Shown here: one piece after another, positions 36,775-45,324 of the stretch
Layout: each line of letters starts with the position of its first letter
Position numbering within the stretch: position 1 is the stretch's first letter
Assembly (NCBI GenBank): GCA_900768185.1
Contig: CAAGCB010000002.1
Coordinates: forward strand, 62,001-126,000
Direction of reading: 5' to 3'
Length of the DNA: 64,000 nucleotides
From: Alphaproteobacteria bacterium
GTDB taxonomy: Bacteria > Pseudomonadota > Alphaproteobacteria > CAAGCB01 > CAG-977
Translations under genes and position numbers: made by a program
The notes under the pieces: generated by a model
The model's input: only the letters and a program-made list of their open reading frames with translations
Databases searched by the model: none
What the model was told of the DNA's origin: nothing

Positions 36775-37617
36775 TTATTTCGCGACGACTTTCCCGTTTT
36801 CAAACTTGACGGGCGTTTTGACGATTTTCGCTTTTTTACGCAGTTTCGTCATGGCTTCGTCAATGGTTTTCGTTGCCTGCGCCTGCATCAGTTCTTTTTC
36901 GACATCTTCGTATTTGGGCGGTTCCGCCAAACGGCGCGGACCGGCTTTGATCACATGATAGCCGAATTTCGTTTTGACGGGTTTTTTGGAAATTTCGCCC
37001 TCTTTCATGGCGAAAGCCGCTTCGGAAAATTCGGGCACCATCAATTCGCGCGAGAAATATCCCAATTCCCCGCCTTCGATTTTGTTAATGGATTTTTCGT
37101 TGGCGAGCTGGGCGAAGTCGGCGCCTTTTTCCAGCTGTTTAATCACGTCCAAAGCCTCTTTTTCCGTTTTCAGCAAAATATGGGCGGCGGACATTTCTTC
37201 TTGCGGGGGGTTATCCTTTTTGTATTTTGCGTACAAAGCTTCCAGATTTTCCTTGGTTTGTTCCTTTTTCGCCAGACGTTCCAGATAGAACCGCGCCAGT
37301 ATTGATTTTTCGATGTCGCGCATCGTTTTTTTAAATTCGTCGGAATCCTGCACTTTGGCGGCGCGCGCGGCGGCGGTGACGATGTCGAGATCAATCATAT
37401 TGTCCAGCAAAGCTTCGTACACGCTTTCCAGCGGCAGAGCTTCCAGTTGCGGGTTGGCGGCACGCACGGTTTCGACGTCGCCGATCGTGATCTTGTTGCC
37501 GTCGACCGTTGCGACGACCAAATCCGTCGTGACGGTTTTTGCTTTGTTTTTCGCCGCCTGCGCGGGCATGGCGACACACAGGGCGACCAAAGCCGTCGTG
37601 ATAGCTTTCATTGACAT
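36775..37617 (-). CDS. Periplasmic parvulin-type peptidyl-prolyl isomerase
   Basis: 280 aa. A Sec signal (ALVALCVAMPAQA) is followed by a SurA-N-like helical region (residues ~30-130) and a rotamase domain: MSAAHILLKTEKEALDVI, GGELGYFSRELMVPEFSEAAF and KTKFGYHVIKAG. Acts as a folding catalyst or chaperone in the periplasm. The ATG at 37617 has AAAGG 8 nt upstream; a second ATG 6 nt inside is possible. Confidence 0.9.
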   Translation of the reverse strand: MSMKAITTALVALCVAMPAQAAKNKAKTVTTDLVVATVDGNKITIGDVETVRAANPQLEALPLESVYEALLDNMIDLDIVTAAARAAKVQDSDEFKKTMRDIEKSILARFYLERLAKKEQTKENLEALYAKYKKDNPPQEEMSAAHILLKTEKEALDVIKQLEKGADFAQLANEKSINKIEGGELGYFSRELMVPEFSEAAFAMKEGEISKKPVKTKFGYHVIKAGPRRLAEPPKYEDVEKELMQAQATKTIDEAMTKLRKKAKIVKTPVKFENGKVVAK

Positions 37618-37655
37618 GAATTACACCTTTCAATGTTGTTTTGAATGTCAGCGGC

Positions 37656-37683
37656 ATCATACCATTTTTCCGCGCCGCGTAAA
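37656..37683 (-). promoter_or_regulatory. Candidate promoter of the parvulin gene
   Basis: On the minus strand TTTACG, 16 nt, TATGAT, with TGG directly before the -10 (extended -10 type). Confidence 0.55.
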
Positions 37684-37734
37684 ACGTAATTTTCCGAAAC
37701 GGTCACATCTTTTCGGTTTTGCGGCACTGAAAGA

Positions 37735-37763
37735 TTGACACGACGGGCGTTGTGGGCTTAACT
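37735..37763 (+). promoter_or_regulatory. Candidate promoter of secA
   Basis: Perfect -35 TTGACA, 17 nt, TTAACT, ending 37 nt before the secA ATG. Confidence 0.6.
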
Positions 37764-37800
37764 TGTTTGATTTTCATATTTTATTTAAAGAGGATTCACG

Positions 37801-40539
37801 ATGATCGGCTCTCTGATGCGCAAAATCTTCGGCAGCGCGAACGACAGATATGTCAAAAGTCTGCAAAAAACGGTCGCCAAAATCAATGCTTTGGAACCCG
37901 AAATTTCGGCGTTGTCCGACGAAGAACTGAAAAACAAAACGCCCGCGTTGAAAAAACGGCTGGCGGACGGGGAAACGCTGGACGACGTTCTGCCCGAAGC
38001 GTTCGCCGTCGTGCGCGAAGCGTCGAAAAGAACCATCGGACTGCGTCATTTCGACGTCCAGCTGATCGGCGGCATCGTTTTGCACCGCGGGCAAATCGCC
38101 GAAATGCGGACGGGCGAAGGAAAAACGCTGGTCGCCACGCTGGCGGTTTATCTGAACGCGCTGACGGGCAAGGGCGTGCATGTCGTGACCGTGAACGATT
38201 ATCTGGCAAAGCGCGACACCGAATGGATGGGGCGCGTCTACCGCTTTTTGGGCATGACGGTCGGATCGATTTTGCATGACATGTCGGACGCCGAACGCCG
38301 CGCCGCCTACGCCTGCGACATCACTTACGGGACGAACAACGAATTCGGGTTCGATTATCTGCGCGACAACATGAAATTTTCGATCGACGACATGGTGCAG
38401 CGTCCGTTCAACTTCGCCATCGTTGACGAAGTGGACTCCATCTTGATCGACGAAGCCAGAACGCCTTTGATCATTTCCGGTCAAGCCGAAGATTCGTCTG
38501 ACAAATACGTTCAGGTCGACGCTTTGATTCCCAAACTGAAGCCCGAACATTACGAAAAGGACGAAAAACAGCGCACCGTTTCCCTGACTGAAAGCGGCAC
38601 GCTTTACATGGAGGAATTGCTGCAGGACGCCGGATTGATCACGGGGGCGATGTACGACGCCGTGAACGCGCCCGTCATTCACTATGTCGATCAGGCGTTG
38701 AAAGCCCATAAAATGTTCCAGCGCGACGTCGATTACATCGTGCGCAACGGACAGGTCGTCATCATTGACGAATTTACCGGTCGCATGATGGAGGGACGCC
38801 GTTATTCCGACGGATTGCATCAGGCTTTGGAAGCCAAGGAACGCGTCAAAATCCAGCCGGAAAACCAAACGCTGGCGTCGATTACGTTCCAGAACTACTT
38901 CCGCCTGTATCCGAAACTGGCGGGCATGACGGGCACGGCGATGACCGAAGCCGCCGAATTTGCCGAAATCTACGGATTGGAAGTCATCGACATTCCGACG
39001 AACAAACCCTGTGTCCGCATTGATCATCAGGACGAGATTTATTGGAAGGAAGATCAGAAATTAAAAGCCGTCATCGAGTTGATCAAGGAATGCGCCGCGC
39101 GCAAACAGCCCGTTCTGGTCGGCACGACATCGATTGAAAAATCGGAACAGCTGGCGGATCGTCTTCGCAAGGAAACGAAGCTGAAGTTTAATGTTCTGAA
39201 CGCGCGCCACCACGAACAGGAAGCGTACATCATCGCGCAGGCGGGCATGCCGGGCGCGATCACGATCGCGACGAATATGGCGGGGCGCGGCACGGATATT
39301 CAGCTGGGCGGCAATCTGGAAATGCGCGTTGAACAGGAATTGGCTGACGTGACGGATCCCGCGGAGCGCGAACGCCGCATCGCGCAAATTCAAAAGGAAA
39401 TCGACGAAGGCAGGGAAATCGCGATGAAAGCCGGCGGCTTGTATGTCATCGGCACGGAACGTCACGAAAGCCGCCGCATCGACAACCAGTTGCGCGGGCG
39501 TTCGGGACGTCAGGGCGATCCCGGCGCGTCGAAATTCTTTTTGTGCCTGCAGGACGATTTGTTGCGCATTTTCGGCGCGGACAGAATCGAACGGTTCCTG
39601 AAACCGCTGGGCGGCATGGAGGACACCGATGTCATTTCCAGCCCGTGGATTTCCAAAACGCTGAAGAAATCGCAGGAAAAGGTCGAAGCCCGCAACTTTG
39701 ACATTCGTAAAAACCTGTTGAAATACGACAACGTCATGAACGACCAGCGCAAAGTCATATACGATCAGCGCAAAGAACTGATGACTGCGGAAACGATCAC
39801 CGATACGATCAAGGACATGCGCGACGAAATCGTCGCGGCGATGACCGAAACCTACACGCCCGAAGACGCCGCCGCCGAAGACTGGAACGTCAAAGCGCTG
39901 ACGGAGGACGCCGACAGGATTTTGGGATTGCGTCTGCCGGTCGACGCTTGGGTGTCCGAAGGCGTCGGGACGCGGGAACTGACCGAACGCCTGCAATCGG
40001 AAGCCGACGCGCTGATGGCGCGCAAACGCCGCGATTTCGGCGACGCTTTGATGAATATGATCGAAAAGAACGTCACTTTGCAAATTCTGGATCAAGTGTG
40101 GAAAGAACATTTGCAGGTGCTGGATTACCTGCGTGCGACGATCGGACTGCGCGCTTACGGGCAGAAAGATCCTTTGAACGAATATAAAAAAGAGGCTTTC
40201 TATCTGTTCGGCGACATGCTGGGCAACATGCGCGAACAAATCACGCAGTTTTTGACGCATGTCGAACTTGCTCCGGAAACGGTGCAGGCGATTGAAGAAA
40301 ACCGCCGCCGTCAAAGTGTGATGACCGAACGCCACGATGATCCGACGGACGCTTTCGGCAATCCGCCCGAATCGCGGCGCGAAGCCGAACGCGAATTGGA
40401 ACGCAGTCCGTTCCGCTACACGAAATCCGATGAAATCGATCCGGACGATCCGTCCACATGGGGAAAAGTGTCGCGCAACGCGCCGTGTCCCTGCGGATCC
40501 GGCAAGAAATACAAACATTGCCACGGGGCGATTGCATGA
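37801..40539 (+). CDS. secA: Preprotein translocase ATPase SecA
   Basis: Motor ATPase that drives protein export through SecYEG. 912 aa. Walker A MRTGEGKTLVAT near residue 105, DEVDSILIDEARTPL, the preprotein cross-linking domain, motif VI (QLRGRSGRQGDPG), and the C-terminal SecB/ribosome-binding zinc finger CPCGSGKKYKHCHG are all present. AGAGGA precedes the ATG; a terminator follows, so it is monocistronic. Confidence 0.97.
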   Translation: MIGSLMRKIFGSANDRYVKSLQKTVAKINALEPEISALSDEELKNKTPALKKRLADGETLDDVLPEAFAVVREASKRTIGLRHFDVQLIGGIVLHRGQIAEMRTGEGKTLVATLAVYLNALTGKGVHVVTVNDYLAKRDTEWMGRVYRFLGMTVGSILHDMSDAERRAAYACDITYGTNNEFGFDYLRDNMKFSIDDMVQRPFNFAIVDEVDSILIDEARTPLIISGQAEDSSDKYVQVDALIPKLKPEHYEKDEKQRTVSLTESGTLYMEELLQDAGLITGAMYDAVNAPVIHYVDQALKAHKMFQRDVDYIVRNGQVVIIDEFTGRMMEGRRYSDGLHQALEAKERVKIQPENQTLASITFQNYFRLYPKLAGMTGTAMTEAAEFAEIYGLEVIDIPTNKPCVRIDHQDEIYWKEDQKLKAVIELIKECAARKQPVLVGTTSIEKSEQLADRLRKETKLKFNVLNARHHEQEAYIIAQAGMPGAITIATNMAGRGTDIQLGGNLEMRVEQELADVTDPAERERRIAQIQKEIDEGREIAMKAGGLYVIGTERHESRRIDNQLRGRSGRQGDPGASKFFLCLQDDLLRIFGADRIERFLKPLGGMEDTDVISSPWISKTLKKSQEKVEARNFDIRKNLLKYDNVMNDQRKVIYDQRKELMTAETITDTIKDMRDEIVAAMTETYTPEDAAAEDWNVKALTEDADRILGLRLPVDAWVSEGVGTRELTERLQSEADALMARKRRDFGDALMNMIEKNVTLQILDQVWKEHLQVLDYLRATIGLRAYGQKDPLNEYKKEAFYLFGDMLGNMREQITQFLTHVELAPETVQAIEENRRRQSVMTERHDDPTDAFGNPPESRREAERELERSPFRYTKSDEIDPDDPSTWGKVSRNAPCPCGSGKKYKHCHGAIA

Positions 40540-40548
40540 TTTTTAACG

Positions 40549-40583
40549 AACGGGCGGAACGCTTTAAAAACCGCCCGTTTTCT
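40549..40583 (+). terminator. Rho-independent terminator of secA
   Basis: AACGGGCGG (40549-40557) pairs with CCGCCCGTT (40571-40579), followed by a T-rich run; 10 nt after the secA stop. Confidence 0.85.
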
Positions 40584-40642
40584 TACGTCTTCGCTTTTTT
40601 CGTTCTTTAGCGTTTTTTTATAGTGGATTTTTCCGTCGGATT

Positions 40643-40651
40643 TGTTACAAT
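40643..40651 (+). promoter_or_regulatory. Candidate extended -10 promoter of the YjfB-like gene
   Basis: TGTTACAAT (TGn plus -10 TACAAT at 40646-40651), about 40 nt before the start codon. The -35 region (TGGATT, 16 nt) is weak. Confidence 0.45.
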
Positions 40652-40689
40652 GATAGACGGATATGAGGAATTGTTTGGGCGAGGGTCTT

Positions 40690-40884
40690 ATGAACGTTTC
40701 CGATGTCGTTGGACAGGTTGTTGCGTTACAGACGCAGATGTTACAAAATTCTGTGGCACTGGCTGCCGCAAAGGCTGTACTTGATCAACAACAGGTCGCG
40801 GCTACCCTCCTTACGGAAGCGTCACAACAGATCTCTGTTGCCAGTGCGGACGGTCGGGGCGCGATGCTCGACATTCTCGTTTAA
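40690..40884 (+). CDS. YjfB-like small protein (putative motility family)
   Basis: 64 aa. The sequence is a single amphipathic, Ala/Gln/Val-rich helix-like protein beginning MNVSDVVGQVVALQTQ, with KAVLDQQQVAATLL in the middle; it resembles the short YjfB family annotated as putative motility proteins. GAGGG lies just upstream of the ATG. Bounded by its own promoter and a perfect terminator, so it is an independent gene despite its size. No flagellar genes are in the window. Confidence 0.6.
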   Translation: MNVSDVVGQVVALQTQMLQNSVALAAAKAVLDQQQVAATLLTEASQQISVASADGRGAMLDILV

Positions 40885-40910
40885 ATGTTTTTCTCCTTGT
40901 TTCCTTTTTT

Positions 40911-40941
40911 GGGGCTGTCGTTCTCGACAGCCCCCTTTTTT
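40911..40941 (+). terminator. Rho-independent terminator of the YjfB-like gene
   Basis: A perfect 10-bp stem GGGGCTGTCG / CGACAGCCCC with a TTCT tetraloop, followed by C and TTTTTT. Confidence 0.9.
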
Positions 40942-41079
40942 ATCCGGAAAACAGTCGGAAACCGACGTTCGGATTTGATGGAACGGGGGCGTTTTTGTGA
41001 CGGTTCTTGCGATGTCGCCGTCGCGATCGACGGGACGTTCGACGAATCGCCGTCACCGATTGCCAAGCGGGACGGGGAA

Positions 41080-41775
41080 TTATCGGGCTTTTTCTTTACC
41101 TGTCAGTTCGGTCAGAAATTCCACCAGATCGGGGGTTTCGAAATCGCAGAAGTTTTTGTCGTCGACGGAACAATACGGATTGTTCGCGACGTTTGACGAT
41201 ATCCACACCGTTTTCATGCCGACTTTCTTTGCCGCCAGAATGTTGACGGGACTGTCGTCGAACATCGCGCTTTCCGCAGGGGCGATTTTAAACGTGTTCA
41301 GCATTTTCAAATACGTCCGTTCGGCGGGCTTGGGAATATAACCCGCTTCGCTGATTGAAAAAATACCCGAAAAGCATTCGCACAGTCCCAATCGTTCCAG
41401 CACGCGTTCGGCATGGCTGTGCGCCCCGTTGGTGAACACGAACTTTTGACCGTTCAAAGCGTTCAGACAATCGCGCAGGCGGGGATTTTCCATAATGGAC
41501 GACAAATCAAGCCGATGGACGTAATCGGTAAATTCATCGGGCGGAATGTTGTGTTCCAGCATCAGCCCGCAAACCGTCGCGCCATATTTGCGGTAATAAT
41601 CCTTTTGAATGACGCTCGCCGTTTTTTCATCGACGTTCAGCGCGCGCATGACGAACGCGCAAATCCGTTTCGCCATTTGGGAATAGACTTCTTCGGACGG
41701 GGGATAAAGCGTGTCGTCCAGATCGAAAACCCAGTTGCGAATGTCTTTAAACGCGGTAGCCAAATCGTCCATCAT
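41080..41775 (-). CDS. HAD hydrolase, pyrimidine 5'-nucleotidase type
   Basis: 231 aa. HAD motifs are intact: I, VFDLDDTLYP; II, FVFTNGAHSHAE; III, lysine in KPAERTYLKML; IV, FDDSPVNI. The layout and the DDTLYPP start match the SDT1/pyrimidine-nucleotidase group (dephosphorylation of UMP/CMP). I chose the ATG at 41775, which has AGGA upstream. About 140 bp between its stop and the preceding terminator hold nothing I can recognise. Confidence 0.8.
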   Translation of the reverse strand: MMDDLATAFKDIRNWVFDLDDTLYPPSEEVYSQMAKRICAFVMRALNVDEKTASVIQKDYYRKYGATVCGLMLEHNIPPDEFTDYVHRLDLSSIMENPRLRDCLNALNGQKFVFTNGAHSHAERVLERLGLCECFSGIFSISEAGYIPKPAERTYLKMLNTFKIAPAESAMFDDSPVNILAAKKVGMKTVWISSNVANNPYCSVDDKNFCDFETPDLVEFLTELTGKEKAR

Positions 41776-41834
41776 GTGTGTCCTGTCAGTTCGGACATAC
41801 ATGATAGGGCGAATCCTTTAATAAAAAGTTAGTG

Positions 41835-43037
41835 CTATCGGGCGTTGAACGCGCTGAACAAGGCGTTGACGAAATCGAATCCCCGATCCATTGACGGCGT
41901 TTCGACGTATTCGGCGGCGGAGTGCATATTGTGAATGTTCGCCGCGCCGACCAGATACGGTTTGAACGCGACGCCCGCTTTGTTCTTCTTTTGCGCGTAC
42001 AGGTGCGTTTCCGCGCCCGCGTGGAACGACGACACGTTCAGCGGCAGCCTGATTTTTTCGGCGGCGCGTTTTGCCGTGTCGATCATGGTCGTGTCGCTTG
42101 ATTTTTCAAACGGCGGGATATGTTGTTCGAAAGAAACGGAAACGGTCGCTTTTTCACCGTATTCGTCGTTGAATTTTTCAACGGTTTTTTCGATGTTGGC
42201 GATCAGTTCGGCTTCTTTGGCTTTGTCAGAACTGCGGATTGAATACAGCGCGAAGGCGTCCGTGTTGATGATGTTCGACATCGCCGTGTCCGTCAGGTGA
42301 AAGGCGAAATCCGCCCCCTGCTTTTCCGTCGGCAGGTTTCTGACGCCGCCGCCGACGACCGCGCCCGCGTTGATTGAGGTGACGACGCCTGTTTCGTCGG
42401 CGTAAAACACGCCCTGCGGAATCTCGGTCATGATTTCGGCAATCGCCTTGACGGCGTTGACGCGGCGGGAATCCGCGATGTCGATGCCTGAATGCCCGCC
42501 CTTTGTGTTTGTGACGGAAAGAAGCATTTTGGTGTAGCCCGCGCCCGCGATTTGAAAATCGCCCAGCCGATCGCCGTCCAGCACTAAAACGTATTCGGAT
42601 TTGAATGTGCCGAAGTCCAAGGCGCGCGCGCCGCTCATATTCTGTTCCTCGTCGCGGGTGAAGACGATTTCCAGTCCGCCGTGTTTCAATGTTTTATCGT
42701 TCGCGACGGTTTTCGCCAGCATCATCGCGCAGGCGACGCCGGCTTTGTCGTCCGCGCCCAGCGTCCGTTTGCCGTCCGTTTTCAGAACATCGCCGTCTTT
42801 GACGACGTTCACGGGGGAAAAGTCGCCGACAACGTCCATGTGCGCCGACAGCAGCAAAGGTTCTTTCGTTTCGTCCGTCGCGGGAATTTCCGCGCGCACG
42901 TTGCCGAACGCGTCGCGGCGGGCAGAAACGCCGTATCCGTTCAGCAGGGAAACGATTTTTTCGGCGACGGCGTCTTCGTGCATGGACGGGGACGGGATTT
43001 TCGCCAAAGTTTCAAATAAATCGGTTAATTCGGACAT
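41835..43037 (-). CDS. M20-family metallopeptidase (PepT-like)
   Basis: 400 aa cytoplasmic di-zinc peptidase. Zinc ligands and the catalytic base can be read: SAHMDVVGDF, LGADDKAG, TRDEEQNMSGARAL, VLDGD and NIHNMHSAAEYV near the C terminus. Closest in layout to peptidase T (tripeptidase). GGAGG stands before the ATG. Its promoter overlaps that of slyX (43071-43119). Confidence 0.85.
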   Translation of the reverse strand: MSELTDLFETLAKIPSPSMHEDAVAEKIVSLLNGYGVSARRDAFGNVRAEIPATDETKEPLLLSAHMDVVGDFSPVNVVKDGDVLKTDGKRTLGADDKAGVACAMMLAKTVANDKTLKHGGLEIVFTRDEEQNMSGARALDFGTFKSEYVLVLDGDRLGDFQIAGAGYTKMLLSVTNTKGGHSGIDIADSRRVNAVKAIAEIMTEIPQGVFYADETGVVTSINAGAVVGGGVRNLPTEKQGADFAFHLTDTAMSNIINTDAFALYSIRSSDKAKEAELIANIEKTVEKFNDEYGEKATVSVSFEQHIPPFEKSSDTTMIDTAKRAAEKIRLPLNVSSFHAGAETHLYAQKKNKAGVAFKPYLVGAANIHNMHSAAEYVETPSMDRGFDFVNALFSAFNAR

Positions 43038-43070
43038 GACAGAGCCTCCTGATAAAAAACTTTTTTAAGC

Positions 43071-43099
43071 AAAGTATTCCTTTTAACGGATTTACTCAA
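43071..43099 (-). promoter_or_regulatory. Candidate promoter of the M20 peptidase gene
   Basis: On the minus strand TTGAGT (43099-43094), 17 nt, TACTTT (43076-43071). Confidence 0.5.
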
Positions 43100-43119
43100 C
43101 ATCGAAAACGGGGTATATC
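43091..43119 (+). promoter_or_regulatory. Candidate promoter of slyX
   Basis: TTTACT (43091-43096), 17 nt, TATATC (43114-43119). Its -35 overlaps the -35 of the divergent peptidase promoter. Confidence 0.5.
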
Positions 43120-43146
43120 AACATTGTCGCATAAAGGAGAACGACC

Positions 43147-43359
43147 ATGGACGATTTTGAAATCGAAGAACGTTTTATCGCGCTGGAAAGCCTTGCCGCC
43201 GAATACGAACGCACCGTCAAGGATCTGAGCCAGATCGTCGCGGATCAGGCGCGGCAGATCGATGTGCTGAAACGCGAAGTGTTTTATCTGGCGCAGAATT
43301 TCGACCCGAGCGGCGCGATTCGCCCCCTGTCCGAAGAGGTTCCGCCGCCGCATTACTGA
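43147..43359 (+). CDS. slyX: SlyX family protein
   Basis: 70 aa. An N-terminal coiled coil (IEERFIALESLAAEYERTV...LSQIVADQARQIDVLKREV) and a Pro-rich C terminus (PLSEEVPPPHY) are the SlyX pattern. Function unknown. AAAGGAGA precedes the ATG. It converges with the zincin-like gene, with 14 nt between the stops. Confidence 0.8.
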   Translation: MDDFEIEERFIALESLAAEYERTVKDLSQIVADQARQIDVLKREVFYLAQNFDPSGAIRPLSEEVPPPHY

Positions 43360-43373
43360 CGGCGGGGGCAAAA

Positions 43374-44342
43374 TCAGCGGGTTCGGGTTTTCTTTGCCAG
43401 CAGAGCGGTCAGAGCCGCCGCGTCTTTTGATCGGCGGGAACGGATTTGACGCGCGGCGGATTCCTGACGCGCTTCAACGGCGCATTTTTTTGCGGATTCG
43501 CTGATGGCGCGCGCTGTGTTTGCCGGCTTTTCGGGGCGCGGACGTTCAATAATCGCGGCGACGGATTTATCGGCGGGGCGATGCGCCGTCAGGCGGGCTT
43601 TGGTGTCCGCGAACATTTCTGAAAACTTTCCCTTTTCCAAAGATTTCGGATTATCGGTAAAGTAATTTTCGCCGTCAAAATCCGTGCAAATCGCGCCGAC
43701 GAATTTCGCCGCCGAAACCGTTTTCGGCTTCGCGCGGAAAACGGACGGGGACACGCTTTCGACGCACGACGCCAGCGTTTGGTCGTAATAATCGCGACGT
43801 TCGGCGTTGTCGTACCACCCCTTGAACGCGGCGGTGCGGGCTTGTTTTTTATCGTTTGTTTCCGTCAGCGTTTGTTCAAACGGTTTCGCGATTTCGGGAT
43901 AGGATTCCGAAAAATCCCGCCAGCACAGATCGTTGCCCCGTTCCTTTAATTCCCACGCGACCAGACAGCCGAAGCTTTCGGCGTCCGCTTCCATGATGCG
44001 GGATCTGTGCATCATCGTTTTCGCGGAATAGCCCGCGTAATCGGGTTCGTCGACTTCGTCCATCGTGTATTGATAGGCGTGCCGCAGTTCATGCGCCAAT
44101 GTCACGATGTTTTGCGCCAAAGTGTTTTTCGGGTTCAGCGCGCAAACTTCTTCGCAGGGATCGGCGTAACCGAAAATGCCCTGCTTGGTCGTTTGACGGT
44201 CGAATTTCAGTTCATAGCCGTAATCGGCGGCAAATTCCAAAACGGCGCGTCCCGCGTCGGATTTGCACATTTCGTCGACAACGGCGGACATTTTGGCTTG
44301 GGCTTTCGCGCCGCCCTGAATGTAAATGTCGACATCGGACAT
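43374..44342 (-). CDS. Putative zinc metallopeptidase-like protein (DUF6782-like)
   Basis: 322 aa with no signal peptide. A zincin-type HELRH at residues 84-88 lies in a predicted helix (NIVTLAHELRHAYQYTMDE). Candidate third ligands are the Glu in RIMEADAESFG at 118-122. This resembles the DUF6782 putative metallopeptidase family seen in gut alphaproteobacteria. The C-terminal ~120 residues are basic and Ala/Lys/Arg-rich, possibly nucleic-acid binding. AAAGGA precedes the start; it follows the 195-aa gene by 21 nt. Confidence 0.6.
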   Translation of the reverse strand: MSDVDIYIQGGAKAQAKMSAVVDEMCKSDAGRAVLEFAADYGYELKFDRQTTKQGIFGYADPCEEVCALNPKNTLAQNIVTLAHELRHAYQYTMDEVDEPDYAGYSAKTMMHRSRIMEADAESFGCLVAWELKERGNDLCWRDFSESYPEIAKPFEQTLTETNDKKQARTAAFKGWYDNAERRDYYDQTLASCVESVSPSVFRAKPKTVSAAKFVGAICTDFDGENYFTDNPKSLEKGKFSEMFADTKARLTAHRPADKSVAAIIERPRPEKPANTARAISESAKKCAVEARQESAARQIRSRRSKDAAALTALLAKKTRTR

Positions 44343-44363
44343 GAACGGTTCCTTTGTTTTCGA

Positions 44364-44951
44364 TTAACGCAACATCGGGCGGACGGGCAGGTCTTCGTAA
44401 GCGGTTTGTTCGTCTTCGATTCTGACGCCGCCTTCGTTTGTAACTGAAAATTCGGCGAAATACAGTGTGCCGTCATAGGCGACGTATCCTTTGACCGTCC
44501 AGCCTTTCGCCGTTTTTGAAACGACGGGAGGGGCGATCAATTTCGTCAGGCTTTCCGCCAATTCGTCATCATAAGCGTCGTCGATCAGATCGTCCGCTTT
44601 GACGATCAATTCGGCGAAATCGTCTTCCAGCGCGACGGCGTTGAAGTAAAAACGCAAGTAGTCGATAATGTTTTCGTCCGTCAGCGACAGGGAAAAAGCG
44701 GCGTTCATGTCTTCCAGCGTTTCCTTTTCGCCGTCGATTTCAAACACGTCGGCTTCGCCGCAAACGTATTCCTTGGTGATGACGGGACGCGTCGTGAAAC
44801 ATTCGATGTCGACCTTGCGCGCGTTTTTGTAAAACGGCAGGATCGCGCTCTGCACGCCGCAGCGATCCGTTTTGAACGGCACGCGATCCATGGCGTCAGC
44901 GATGCGTTTCGCCAGTTGTTGTTTTTGTTCGTCGGTCAGGTTTTCCGTCAT
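44364..44951 (-). CDS. Unknown acidic protein upstream of the zincin-like gene
   Basis: 195 aa, acidic, no signal peptide or membrane helix. Starts MTENLTDEQKQQLAKRIADA and has a predicted helical centre (FYFNAVALEDDFAEL). I do not recognise it. It is 21 nt ahead of the zincin-like gene, so the two are probably one unit. No strong promoter is visible in the 30 nt between it and the infA terminator, so it may depend on read-through from infA. Confidence 0.6.
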   Translation of the reverse strand: MTENLTDEQKQQLAKRIADAMDRVPFKTDRCGVQSAILPFYKNARKVDIECFTTRPVITKEYVCGEADVFEIDGEKETLEDMNAAFSLSLTDENIIDYLRFYFNAVALEDDFAELIVKADDLIDDAYDDELAESLTKLIAPPVVSKTAKGWTVKGYVAYDGTLYFAEFSVTNEGGVRIEDEQTAYEDLPVRPMLR

Positions 44952-44981
44952 TTTTATTCCGATTCAGTCAAAGTTTCAGAT

Positions 44982-45017
44982 AAAAAAATCCCTCCGGAAA
45001 AAGCGGGAGGGAATTTT
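44982..45017 (-). terminator. Terminator of infA
   Basis: TCCCTCC (44989-44995) pairs with GGAGGGA (45006-45012); reading minus, the stem is followed by a run of T. Confidence 0.8.
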
Positions 45018-45019
45018 TC

Positions 45020-45262
45020 CTAAGCGGGCGTGTTTCCCGTCGGCGTTTTATGCCGGAAAGTGATGCGTCCCTTGGTCAAATCGTATGGCGTCATTTCGAT
45101 GTCGACCTTGTCCCCGACCATGACGCGAATGCGAAACTTGCGCATTTTTCCGGCGGTGTGCGCCAGAATTTCATGATCGTTTTCCAGTTTTACGCGAAAC
45201 ATGGCGTTGGGCAGTTTTTCAACGACGGTGCCGCTGAATTCCAACAGTTCTTCTTTTGCCAT
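45020..45262 (-). CDS. infA: Translation initiation factor IF-1
   Basis: 80 aa, slightly longer than the usual ~72 residues. The S1-like OB fold is unmistakable: FSGTVVEKLPNAMFRVKLEN, ILAHTAGKMRKFRIRVMVGD and PYDLTKGRITFRHK. A few C-terminal residues (PTGNTPA) are extra. TTAGGAG precedes the ATG. Own promoter and terminator. Confidence 0.97.
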   Translation of the reverse strand: MAKEELLEFSGTVVEKLPNAMFRVKLENDHEILAHTAGKMRKFRIRVMVGDKVDIEMTPYDLTKGRITFRHKTPTGNTPA

Positions 45263-45292
45263 AAAGGACTCCTAATAAATAAAGACAGGACG

Positions 45293-45321
45293 CTTATACG
45301 CCGTTTTGATATGAAAAACAA
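45293..45321 (-). promoter_or_regulatory. Candidate promoter of infA
   Basis: On the minus strand TTGTTT, 17 nt, TATAAG, about 30 nt before the infA start. Confidence 0.6.
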
Positions 45322-45324
45322 GGA

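Noticed and set aside
39061..40524. 487-codon frame opposite secA
   Set aside because: Antisense shadow of a well-supported gene.
40943..41079. Gene in the spacer after the YjfB-like terminator
   Set aside because: No frame with an RBS or protein-like composition.
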